Assembly: GCA_014379785.1 (NCBI GenBank)
Contig: JACMLD010000150.1
Location: 1-13,576 of the forward strand
Direction: 5' to 3'
Length of the DNA stretch: 13,576 nucleotides
From: Chitinophagaceae bacterium
GTDB lineage: Bacteria > Bacteroidota > Bacteroidia > Chitinophagales > Chitinophagaceae
Part shown: piece after piece, positions 7,459 through 13,576 of the stretch
How the letters are laid out: each line of letters opens with the position of its first letter
Numbering within the stretch: the first letter of the stretch is position 1
Translations under genes and position numbers: made by a program
The notes under the pieces: generated by a model
What the model saw: the letters and a program-made list of their open reading frames with translations, nothing else
What the model was told of the DNA's origin: nothing
The model's database searches: none

Positions 7459-9138
7459 ATGGCAAACAACACTTATGACGCAATTGTGATCGGCTCTGGA
7501 ATAAGCGGAGGATGGGCTGCAAAAGAGCTGACAGAAAAAGGATTGAAAGTCATCATGCTTGAAAGAGGTAGAGATATCGAACACGTAAAGGGATATGTCA
7601 ACGCCAACAAAGATCCATGGGATTTCCCGCATCGTGGTGGACGTACGCAACAAATGATCAACGATTATCCCGTTTTAAAAAGAGACTATCCCTTAAACGA
7701 AACCAACCTTGACTATTGGGTAAAGGACAGCGAATGTCCTTATACAGAGGTAAAACGTTTCGACTGGTTTCGCGGATATCATGTAGGCGGGCGCTCACTT
7801 ATGTGGGGCCGTCAGAGCTACCGCATGAGCGACTTTGACATGAATGCAAATGCAAAAGAAGGTGTTGGTGTTGACTGGCCCATACGCTACAATGAACTGT
7901 CGCCCTGGTATGATTATGCAGAAAAATTTGCAGGCATCAGCGGCTCAAAAGAAGGCCTGGAACATCTGCCCGATGGACAGTTCCTTCCTCCGATGGATAT
8001 GAACTGCGTTGAAAAAGATGTAGCAGCCAGAATCAAGGACCATTTCAAAGGCACAAGACATATGTTTATTGGCCGCACGGCAAACCTCACACAAGAGCAC
8101 AACGGCCGTACAAAATGCCAGTTTAGAAACAAGTGCTGGCTGGGATGCCCGTTTGGCGCATATTTCAGCACGCAATCCTCTACACTTCCTGCTGCAAGAG
8201 CAACTGGAAATCTTACACTCAGGCCTTTCTCAATTGTTACAAAGATCATCTACGACAAAGACACGAAAAAGGCGAAGGGTGTTGAAATCCTCGATGCCGA
8301 AACAAATAAAACATACGAATACTTTGCAAAAATTGTATTTGTAAACGCCTCTGCGCTCAATTCTGCCTGGGTGCTGATGAATTCTGCCACCGATGTATGG
8401 GAAGGTGGTCTTGGCAGCAGCAGCGGTTCGCTCGGTCAAAACCTGATGGACCATCACCTGGGCGTTGGCGCATCAGGTGTCATGGAAGGATACGAAGACA
8501 AATATTATTATGGCAGAAGAGCCAATGGTATTTATATTCCACGCTACCGCAATCTGTATAACGACAAGCGCGACTATCTCCGCGGTTTCGGCTACCAGGG
8601 AAGCGCAAGCCGCCAGGGCTGGAACAGGGACATCGCAGAACTCACCATCGGTGCTGATTTCAAAGATGCACTTACAGAGCCGGGTCAGTGGACCATGGGA
8701 ATGGGTGGATTTGGAGAAATACTGCCATATGCAGAAAACAAAGTCACACTCGACAAAACAAAAAAAGACAAATGGGGTCTTCCAGTGCTGGCCATTGATT
8801 GCGAACTGAAAGAAAATGAACTGAAGATGCGCAAGGATATGCAGAACGATGCCAAGGAAATGCTGGAAGCAGCAGGAGCGAAAAATGTTCGCAGCTGGGA
8901 CGGTGATGGCACACCAGGCCGTGGTATTCACGAAATGGGCACCGCGCGCATGGGAAGAGATCCGAAAACATCTGTTCTCAACGGATTCAACCAGGTCTGG
9001 GATGCAAAAAATGTATTTGTTACCGACGGAGCCTGTATGACTTCTGCGTCATGCGTAAATCCATCGCTGACTTATATGGCACTCACCGCTCGTGCCGCGG
9101 ACTTCGCAGTAAAAGAATTGAAAAAAGGAAATCTGTAA
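7459..9138 (+). CDS. GMC-family FAD dehydrogenase, copy 1 (candidate glycoside 3-dehydrogenase)
   Basis: This 559-residue flavoprotein belongs to the GMC oxidoreductase family, which oxidises alcohol groups of sugars. The FAD-binding Rossmann motif is IVIGSGISGGWAAKEL (9-24), with the flavin-contacting GGRSLMWGRQSYR at 110-122. The C-terminal GMC domain carries the catalytic pair His491 (GIHEMGTARMG) and Asn534 (NPSLTYMALTARA). Cys220, Cys226 and Cys230 form a C-x5-C-x3-C-P motif like that in cytochrome-linked FAD glucose dehydrogenases with a 3Fe-4S cluster. It lacks its own signal peptide and probably leaves the cytoplasm together with the Tat-signalled subunit encoded at 10891. It would pass electrons to a cytochrome rather than to oxygen (inference). 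Its paralogue follows after 12 bases. Oxidation at C3 of glycosides is inferred from the DUF1080 and ThuA neighbours. Confidence 0.93.
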   Translation: MANNTYDAIVIGSGISGGWAAKELTEKGLKVIMLERGRDIEHVKGYVNANKDPWDFPHRGGRTQQMINDYPVLKRDYPLNETNLDYWVKDSECPYTEVKRFDWFRGYHVGGRSLMWGRQSYRMSDFDMNANAKEGVGVDWPIRYNELSPWYDYAEKFAGISGSKEGLEHLPDGQFLPPMDMNCVEKDVAARIKDHFKGTRHMFIGRTANLTQEHNGRTKCQFRNKCWLGCPFGAYFSTQSSTLPAARATGNLTLRPFSIVTKIIYDKDTKKAKGVEILDAETNKTYEYFAKIVFVNASALNSAWVLMNSATDVWEGGLGSSSGSLGQNLMDHHLGVGASGVMEGYEDKYYYGRRANGIYIPRYRNLYNDKRDYLRGFGYQGSASRQGWNRDIAELTIGADFKDALTEPGQWTMGMGGFGEILPYAENKVTLDKTKKDKWGLPVLAIDCELKENELKMRKDMQNDAKEMLEAAGAKNVRSWDGDGTPGRGIHEMGTARMGRDPKTSVLNGFNQVWDAKNVFVTDGACMTSASCVNPSLTYMALTARAADFAVKELKKGNL

Positions 9139-9150
9139 TATCATAATCTA

Positions 9151-10866
9151 TTGCCACAGGATACACTTCATATAAACAACAAGGCTGAAAAGCAAAACGA
9201 CTACGATGCCATCGTGATTGGATCGGGCATCAGCGGCGGCTGGGCGGCCAAAGAGCTTACAGAAAAAGGCCTGAAGGTTCTGATGCTCGAACGCGGCCGC
9301 AACTTTGAGCATGTGAAAGATTATAAAACTGCCGGCAATAATCCGTGGGATAATCCACACCACGGTGCAACAACACTCCAGCAGAGAAAGGACTATCCCG
9401 TAATACATCGGGGATGGGCAGCAGCAGAACCTGTAATGGATTACTGGGCAAACGAAATCGAAAACCCATACACTGAAAAGAAACCCTTTACCTGGTGGAG
9501 AAGCTACCAGATGGGTGGGCGCTCAATACTCTGGGGTCGCCAGAGCTACCGGCTAAGCGATTTTGACTTCGAAGCAAATCTCAAAGAATCCGTGGGCGTC
9601 GACTGGCCGATAAGATATAAAGATCTGGCGCCATGGTATGATCATGTAGAAAAGTTCGCGGGCATCAGTGGTTCAAAAGAAAATCTTGCCCACCTTCCAG
9701 ACGGGCACTTTCTTCCACCGATGGCTCTTAACTGTGTTGAGAAAGACGTGGCCGCAAGAATAAAAGAAAAGTATAAAGGCGAACGCCACCTAATCATCGG
9801 CCGGGTTGCCAATCTCACCGAAGCAATTCCCGGAAGAACAAAATGTGAGTTCAGAAATCGCTGCTGGGAAGGCTGTCCCTACGGAGGATACTTCAGCACG
9901 CAATCATCAACACTGCCAGCGGCACTTGCCACCGGTAATCTGACAGTACGACCCTATTCTATTGTGACTAAACTCCTGTATAACAAGGACACCAAAAAAG
10001 CAAGCGGTGTTGAAGTACTCGATGCAGAAACAAACAAAACTTATCAGTTTTCTTCAAAAATAGTTTTCGTATGCGCCTCGGCCCTGAATTCAACCTGGGT
10101 ACTCTTTAACAGTGCCACCGATATTTGGCCCGGCGGACTTGGCAGCAGCAGCAATGAACTGGGTCATAATGTAATGGACCATCACTACAATATCGGCGCA
10201 TCGGGCAATATTGAAGGGTACGACGACAAATATTATTACGGACGAAGGGCAAACGGCTTTTATATCACACGCTTTGCAAACCTTTATGGAGATAAAAGAG
10301 ATTATCTCCGCGGGTTTGGATACCAGGGCTCAGCTAGCAGACAGGGATGGGCCAGAGATGTAGCAGAAATGAATATCGGTGCAGGCCTGAAAGATTCCCT
10401 TTGCGAACCGGGACCATGGACCATTGGCGCTACAGGTTTTGGAGAAATACTCCCCTATCATGAAAACATGATTTCGCTCGATAAAGACAAAAAAGACAAG
10501 TGGGGTCTGCCGGTACTATCTATGGACGCAGAGCTGAAAGAGAATGAATATAAAATGCGCAAGGATATAGTATCTGAACTGGTGGCAATGCTGGAATCAG
10601 GCGGAGCAAAAAATGTGCACAGCTACGACAGCGGTCACGCAATAGGTCATGGCATTCACGAAATGGGAACGGCAAGAATGGGCAGAGATCGAAAAACATC
10701 GGTTCTCAATGCGCATAATCAGGTCTGGGATGCAAAGAATGTTTTTGTAACCGATGGTGCATGTATGACTTCATCAGGTTGCCAGAATCCTTCGCTTACT
10801 TATATGGCTCTCACAGCAAGAGCAGCAAGTTTTGCTGTAGCTGAATTGAAAAAAGGTAATATTTAA
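9151..10866 (+). CDS. GMC-family FAD dehydrogenase, copy 2, with TTG start
   Basis: This 571-residue protein is a close paralogue of the preceding GMC enzyme, roughly two thirds identical by eye, and clearly a tandem duplicate. It has the FAD motif IVIGSGISGGWAAKEL (21-36), cysteines 232, 238 and 242 in C-x5-C-x3-C-P, and catalytic His503 and Asn546. No ATG or GTG precedes the FAD motif in frame; the first in-frame Met lies inside the Rossmann fold, so TTG at 9151 is the only sensible start. It lies in the same frame as copy 1, four codons after that gene's TAA, and has no close ribosome-binding site, so translation may depend on ribosomes finishing copy 1. The segment just before the catalytic His differs strongly from copy 1, suggesting a different substrate. 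A sequencing error hiding an ATG cannot be excluded. Confidence 0.9.
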   Translation: MPQDTLHINNKAEKQNDYDAIVIGSGISGGWAAKELTEKGLKVLMLERGRNFEHVKDYKTAGNNPWDNPHHGATTLQQRKDYPVIHRGWAAAEPVMDYWANEIENPYTEKKPFTWWRSYQMGGRSILWGRQSYRLSDFDFEANLKESVGVDWPIRYKDLAPWYDHVEKFAGISGSKENLAHLPDGHFLPPMALNCVEKDVAARIKEKYKGERHLIIGRVANLTEAIPGRTKCEFRNRCWEGCPYGGYFSTQSSTLPAALATGNLTVRPYSIVTKLLYNKDTKKASGVEVLDAETNKTYQFSSKIVFVCASALNSTWVLFNSATDIWPGGLGSSSNELGHNVMDHHYNIGASGNIEGYDDKYYYGRRANGFYITRFANLYGDKRDYLRGFGYQGSASRQGWARDVAEMNIGAGLKDSLCEPGPWTIGATGFGEILPYHENMISLDKDKKDKWGLPVLSMDAELKENEYKMRKDIVSELVAMLESGGAKNVHSYDSGHAIGHGIHEMGTARMGRDRKTSVLNAHNQVWDAKNVFVTDGACMTSSGCQNPSLTYMALTARAASFAVAELKKGNI

Positions 10867-10890
10867 AAAAGAAGTACAAAAACCAAACAT

Positions 10891-11499
10891 ATGGACAGAA
10901 GAGAACTCCTCAAAATGATTGCCCTGGTTACCGGCGGTGCCGTAATTGGCGGAGAAGTCTTTTTATCGGGTTGCAAAAACACTCCCGACAAAGTAGCCGC
11001 TGGTGTTTTTACCGCAGAAGATATTACATGGCTCGACGAAGTAGCGGAGACCATTCTACCACGTACCTCTACGCCAGGAGCGAAAGATGCAAAAGTCGGC
11101 CAGTTCATGACCGTCATGGTCAAAGACTGTTATCCCGAAGCTGATCAGAACATTTTCAGAGAAGGAATGCAGCAACTGGATGAGGCAAGTGAAAAAGCCT
11201 ACAGCGATTCTTTTCTCAAAGTCACCCCCGCGCAGCGTGTGGAGTTGCTGACAAAGCTGGATAAAGAATCAAAAGAATATCAGAAGAAAAAAAGCGAGAA
11301 CGATAATGAAGCGAAGAAAAAAGACAAAAATGCAAAAGCGTCGCCCAATCATTATTTCACAATGATGAAGCAGCTCACCTTGCTTGGTTTCTTCAGTTCA
11401 AAAGAAGGAGCAACGCAAGCACTCAGATATAAAGCAGTTCCGGGCGAGTACAATGGATGTATTGATTACAAAAAAGGTGATAAGGCATGGGCAACCTAA
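10891..11499 (+). CDS. Gluconate 2-dehydrogenase subunit 3-like protein, Tat lipoprotein
   Basis: This 202-residue protein resembles the small (gamma, subunit 3) partner of membrane-bound GMC dehydrogenases such as gluconate 2-dehydrogenase, whose role is to chaperone and export the flavin subunit. The N-terminus has a twin-arginine signal MDRRELLKMIALVTGG and a lipobox LSGC with Cys28. The family's typical early motif is FTAEDITWLDEVAETILPRT (40-59). Residues about 128-150 form a very Lys/Glu-rich, probably disordered insertion. It follows GMC copy 2 by 24 bases and overlaps the next gene by 13 bases. As the GMC proteins have no signals of their own, this subunit probably carries one or both through Tat and tethers them to the membrane (inference from the family). 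Confidence 0.88.
   Translation: MDRRELLKMIALVTGGAVIGGEVFLSGCKNTPDKVAAGVFTAEDITWLDEVAETILPRTSTPGAKDAKVGQFMTVMVKDCYPEADQNIFREGMQQLDEASEKAYSDSFLKVTPAQRVELLTKLDKESKEYQKKKSENDNEAKKKDKNAKASPNHYFTMMKQLTLLGFFSSKEGATQALRYKAVPGEYNGCIDYKKGDKAWAT
11475..11482 (+). promoter_or_regulatory. Ribosome-binding site for the DUF4440 gene
   Basis: AAAGGTGA lies about 4-5 bases before the ATG at 11487 and inside the upstream coding sequence. It supports that ATG as the start even though it makes the two genes overlap. It is one of the few canonical Shine-Dalgarno sites in the window. Confidence 0.6.
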
Positions 11500-11921
11500 A
11501 GTTTTTCTACATAGCGTTACTGGCAGTTTCTTCACTCTCTGTAAATGCGCAGGCAGATGCAGATAAAGTAAGCATTCTCGCCGTGCTCAACCGTCAGACC
11601 CTTGCATGGAACAAAGGAGACATCAAAGACTTTATGGTCGGGTATTGGAACAACGACTCTCTGATGTTTGTGGGACAAAACGGAGTAACATACGGATACC
11701 AGAATACACTCAATAACTACGTAAAAAATTACGGCGACTCATCAAAAATGGGCAAGCTGTTTTTTGACATCCTGCAGGTAAAGAAGATATCAGCAGACGC
11801 ATATTTTGTAGTAGGAAAATGGTTTCTGAAACGAAGCGCCGGCGATATCAGCGGCCACTATACATTGCTGTTCAGAAAAATCGGCGGCAAATGGCTGATT
11901 GTTGCAGACCACAGTTCTTAG
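11487..11921 (+). CDS. Secreted DUF4440/SnoaL-like (NTF2 fold) protein
   Basis: This 144-residue protein has a Sec signal peptide (cut probably after VNA at 21) and then a single NTF2-like domain of the DUF4440/SnoaL type. Typical features are the first helix with LNRQTLAWNKGDIKDFMVGY (34-53), NDSLMFVGQNGVTYG (56-70) and the closing strands HYTLLFRKIGGKWLIVADHSS (124-144). Such domains are small cone-shaped binding or catalytic folds with varied roles, so function cannot be assigned. The ATG at 11487 lies inside the end of the subunit-3 gene (13-base overlap) and is preceded by AAAGGTGA at about 11475-11482, a good Shine-Dalgarno site, so the two are translationally coupled. Its place as the last gene of the operon suggests a role tied to the dehydrogenase pathway (inference). 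Confidence 0.85.
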   Translation: MGNLKFFYIALLAVSSLSVNAQADADKVSILAVLNRQTLAWNKGDIKDFMVGYWNNDSLMFVGQNGVTYGYQNTLNNYVKNYGDSSKMGKLFFDILQVKKISADAYFVVGKWFLKRSAGDISGHYTLLFRKIGGKWLIVADHSS

Positions 11922-12154
11922 CCGTGTGGATATTTTTTCGTCCACCACTTATGCAACAGTTTTATAAGAAGAATAGTGCTGATCAACACCCAGGTGTAAA
12001 AAATATAATTTCCTTTTGTGGGACTACCCGCAAAAAAAAACCACCCAAGCATTATTCCCACAGAAGAGTTGATCACCATGTAAACAATCACAGCTGTGAT
12101 TGACCACACAATCTTTACGAGATACTCCCGCGCATCATCCTCCATTTCACTCAT
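11918..12154 (-). CDS. Small two-helix membrane protein, unknown function
   Basis: This 78-residue protein begins with an acidic, charged segment (MSEMEDDAREYLVK) and then has two hydrophobic helices at about 15-40 and 49-67, closing with a basic tail KLLHKWWTKKYPHG. It looks like a genuine small inner-membrane protein, with the basic end probably cytoplasmic by the positive-inside rule. I do not recognise a named family. Its start lies 19 bases after the GH25 gene's stop on the same strand, so the two probably form a two-gene operon. Its TAA stop overlaps the TAG stop of the convergent DUF4440 gene by four bases. Met4 is a possible alternative start. Confidence 0.75.
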   Translation of the reverse strand: MSEMEDDAREYLVKIVWSITAVIVYMVINSSVGIMLGWFFFAGSPTKGNYIFYTWVLISTILLIKLLHKWWTKKYPHG

Positions 12155-12173
12155 AGCGTGGAATTTTTGTAAC

Positions 12174-12938
12174 TCAATCTATTAATAATTTCAGGAATTC
12201 GGTAGAGTCTCCGTTGAATACATTGAAATCTACTTTGGCCCTGATGCCATCTACCCTGCCGGATTCACTGTGCTGCCACATCATCCAGTTCCGTACAATG
12301 CGGGGTTTGTCGCGTTGCAGATAATGCGCAACCCAAAGCGGGTATTCGTCAAATTCAGATTTCAGATACTGCGTATAAAAATCCGCGTTTGTATAAATGA
12401 TGGGCCTTATTCCATAATAGTCATGAACCGTCCGGAGAAATTCCTTCACCTCTTTTCTGAGCTTTACAGGGTTTACTCCATATAGCTGTTCAACATCGAG
12501 TACGGGTGGCAAATCGCCTGACTCCAGATCCACCACGTCAATAAAATTCTGCGCCTGCAGTTTGCCACTCTTCTTAGCGAGAAAGAAATGATACGCTCCT
12601 CTGGTCACACCCGCCGACCTGGCGCCAAACCAGTTTCTGTTGAATCGGCTGTCGACTTTTGACACACCTTCGGTAGCCTTGATGAATGCAAAACTTACTT
12701 TAATGTCTTTGACCTGCATGTTCCGCACAAGATTCCAGTTGATATTATCCTGGTGATGCGAAACGTCAATACCGTGAACTGAAAAATTTTCGGGGATTTC
12801 AATCCCGAATTCCGGGTAGGTAACAAAATTTGAGGCATGGCTCCTGTACCACCAATATCCTACTCCGCCCGCACAGGCCAGAAAGAGGATAATGGATATA
12901 AAGAGAAGCGGCTTTTTCTTTTTGCTGCGTTTTGCCAT
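12174..12938 (-). CDS. Membrane-anchored GH25 lysozyme-like muramidase
   Basis: This 254-residue protein is a glycoside hydrolase family 25 (Chalaropsis-type lysozyme) member, which cleaves the MurNAc-GlcNAc bond of peptidoglycan. The N-terminus is very basic (MAKRSKKKK) followed by a hydrophobic segment (about 10-30) that probably stays as a membrane anchor. GH25 motifs appear in order: HGIDVSHHQ (55-63, catalytic-site Asp58), FAFIKATEG (83-91), GAYHFF (114-119), PVLDVEQ (145-151, Asp148 and Glu150), LWVAHY (201-206), MMWQHSESGRVDGI (219-232) and VDFNVFNG (236-243). The ATG at 12938 is chosen over a TTG codon just before it. It has its own promoter in the divergent spacer. Its likely job is cell-wall remodelling, with no evident link to the sugar locus. 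Confidence 0.92.
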   Translation of the reverse strand: MAKRSKKKKPLLFISIILFLACAGGVGYWWYRSHASNFVTYPEFGIEIPENFSVHGIDVSHHQDNINWNLVRNMQVKDIKVSFAFIKATEGVSKVDSRFNRNWFGARSAGVTRGAYHFFLAKKSGKLQAQNFIDVVDLESGDLPPVLDVEQLYGVNPVKLRKEVKEFLRTVHDYYGIRPIIYTNADFYTQYLKSEFDEYPLWVAHYLQRDKPRIVRNWMMWQHSESGRVDGIRAKVDFNVFNGDSTEFLKLLID

Positions 12939-12957
12939 CAAATTTCTACGTTAAGGG

Positions 12958-12986
12958 CAAATATAACATGCAGATTTACAACCAAA
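12958..12986 (-). promoter_or_regulatory. Bacteroidota-type promoter for the GH25 operon
   Basis: On the minus strand TTTG (12986-12983) is followed after 17 bases by TATATTTG (12965-12958), a perfect TAnnTTTG -7 box. The box ends 19 bases before the GH25 ATG, a sensible distance for a short leader. This is the best promoter candidate in the window and supports a Bacteroidota origin. Confidence 0.6.
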
Positions 12987-13031
12987 AAGCCAAAACAGCC
13001 ATCTAGTTCATTATTTGATATATTCGCTTAT

Positions 13032-13039
13032 TAACTTTG
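13032..13039 (+). promoter_or_regulatory. Candidate -7 box for the DUF4369-type gene
   Basis: TAACTTTG is a perfect TAnnTTTG match and ends just 9 bases before the ATG at 13049. A TTTG at 13014-13017 lies upstream but only 14 bases away, shorter than the usual spacing. If used, transcription would begin only a few bases before the start codon, giving an almost leaderless message. Confidence 0.4.
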
Positions 13040-13048
13040 TGGATACCG

Positions 13049-13576
13049 ATGAAAAGCCTCTTAATCGCAATTTTACTAATCTCCGGCCTTTGTGGGCAGT
13101 CCCAGCAAACGGGTTATCAGATTGATATAACGCTTAAACCCTATCAGAGTCAATACGTTTATCTCGGTTATTATTACGGCAAAATAAAAGCGCTTGCGGA
13201 TTCTGCTTTATTGGACCAGAACAGTCGTGCTGTGCTGAAGGGGGATACAAAATTAAATGGCGGTATTTACTTTGTTGTGTCACCGCGCAAGGAGATCTTG
13301 TTTGAGGTACTGCTTGATAAGCAACAACATTTTTCCATCATTGCAGACTCCGCCAATATTCCTGCCGGCGTACAATTCAGCAACAGTCCGGAGAATTCAA
13401 ACTTTCAATACTACTCGCGCTTCGCCACTCAGAATGGCCGTGCCTCTGCGGCACTGGTGAAAGATTTGTCTGCAGCAAAGAATGCAGGCGACAGTGGTGT
13501 GATCAATAATAAACTGAAGTCTCTCAATCAGCAGATGTCGGCATTCCGCGACAGCATCGTAAAAGCAGAACCCGGC
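13049..13576 (+). CDS. DUF4369-type exported protein, N-terminal part (cut by window end)
   Basis: A frame opens with ATG at 13049 and runs without a stop to the window's last base, giving 176 residues of an incomplete protein. It begins with a Sec signal peptide (MKSLLIAILLISGLCGQSQQ; the Cys at 15 could instead be lipid-modified). The following beta-rich region, with YQIDITLKPYQSQYVYLGYY (23-42), DSALLDQNSRAVLKGDTKLN (51-70) and a KEILFEVLLDKQQHFSI stretch (81-97), resembles the DUF4369 domain found in front of TlpA/thioredoxin-like disulfide reductases in Bacteroidota. A helical, Lys/Gln-rich linker follows. A thioredoxin domain would be expected beyond the edge, but it is not visible here. 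It is divergent from the GH25 gene. Confidence 0.82.
   Translation, partial: MKSLLIAILLISGLCGQSQQTGYQIDITLKPYQSQYVYLGYYYGKIKALADSALLDQNSRAVLKGDTKLNGGIYFVVSPRKEILFEVLLDKQQHFSIIADSANIPAGVQFSNSPENSNFQYYSRFATQNGRASAALVKDLSAAKNAGDSGVINNKLKSLNQQMSAFRDSIVKAEPG

Noticed and set aside
8473..8931. 152-codon open frame on the minus strand
   Set aside because: Lies antisense inside GMC copy 1 in a region with clear GMC motifs; no start context or family likeness.
9139..9150. Frameshift or pseudogene break between the two GMC genes
   Set aside because: Each copy is complete with its own FAD motif and catalytic residues, so this is a tandem duplication and not one broken gene.
12031..12045. A-run after a short GC-containing stretch, considered as a terminator
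   Set aside because: It lies inside the small membrane protein gene and I could not pair a convincing stem before the A/T run.
12939..12941. TTG start for the GH25 gene
   Set aside because: An ATG follows immediately in frame at 12936-12938 and sits well relative to the promoter, so the TTG is not needed.

Overview
The window looks like Bacteroidota DNA, most likely a Chitinophagaceae-type genome (inferred). The grounds are Tat and lipoprotein signals typical of the phylum, perfect TAnnTTTG -7 promoter boxes, a DUF4369-type secreted protein at the right edge, moderate GC, and tightly packed operons with few canonical Shine-Dalgarno sites. I see no tRNA, rRNA, CRISPR array, insertion sequence, attachment site or origin. 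No gene-free stretch exceeds 300 bases; the longest are the divergent spacer at 5025-5191 and the one at 12939-13048.

Layout. (1) 1-851, plus strand: the 3' tail of an unidentified gene, then a secreted DUF1080 (3-keto-disaccharide hydrolase family) protein. (2) 853-5024, minus strand, read right to left: a Gfo/Idh/MocA NAD(P)-dependent oxidoreductase, a cytoplasmic TIM-barrel sugar isomerase/epimerase-like protein, a lipoprotein monohaem cytochrome c, a second DUF1080 protein (lipoprotein) and a ThuA-like protein. (3) 5025-5191: an AT-rich divergent control region with TTACATT repeats. (4) 5192-11921, plus strand: an MFS permease of FucP/FHS type, a Tat-exported TIM-barrel isomerase-like lipoprotein, two tandem GMC flavin dehydrogenases with a Cys-x5-Cys-x3-Cys cluster motif, a Tat-signalled gluconate-2-dehydrogenase subunit-3-like protein, and a secreted NTF2-like DUF4440 protein. 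(5) 11918-12938, minus strand: a two-helix membrane protein and a membrane-anchored GH25 lysozyme-like protein. (6) 13049-13576, plus strand: the start of a DUF4369-type exported protein.

How the genes may work together (inference). Parts 1 to 4 read as one divergent locus for oxidative catabolism of glycosides through 3-keto intermediates. The GMC dehydrogenases, exported with the Tat-signalled small subunit, would oxidise a sugar hydroxyl (probably C3) in the periplasm and pass electrons to the lipoprotein cytochrome c. The DUF1080 proteins would cleave the resulting 3-keto-glycoside. The permease would import the product. The Gfo/Idh/MocA enzyme, TIM-barrel proteins and ThuA-like protein would reduce, isomerise or otherwise process keto-sugars. 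No regulator, SusC/SusD pair or conventional glycosidase for this role lies in the window. The GH25 and DUF4369 genes at the right appear unrelated to it.
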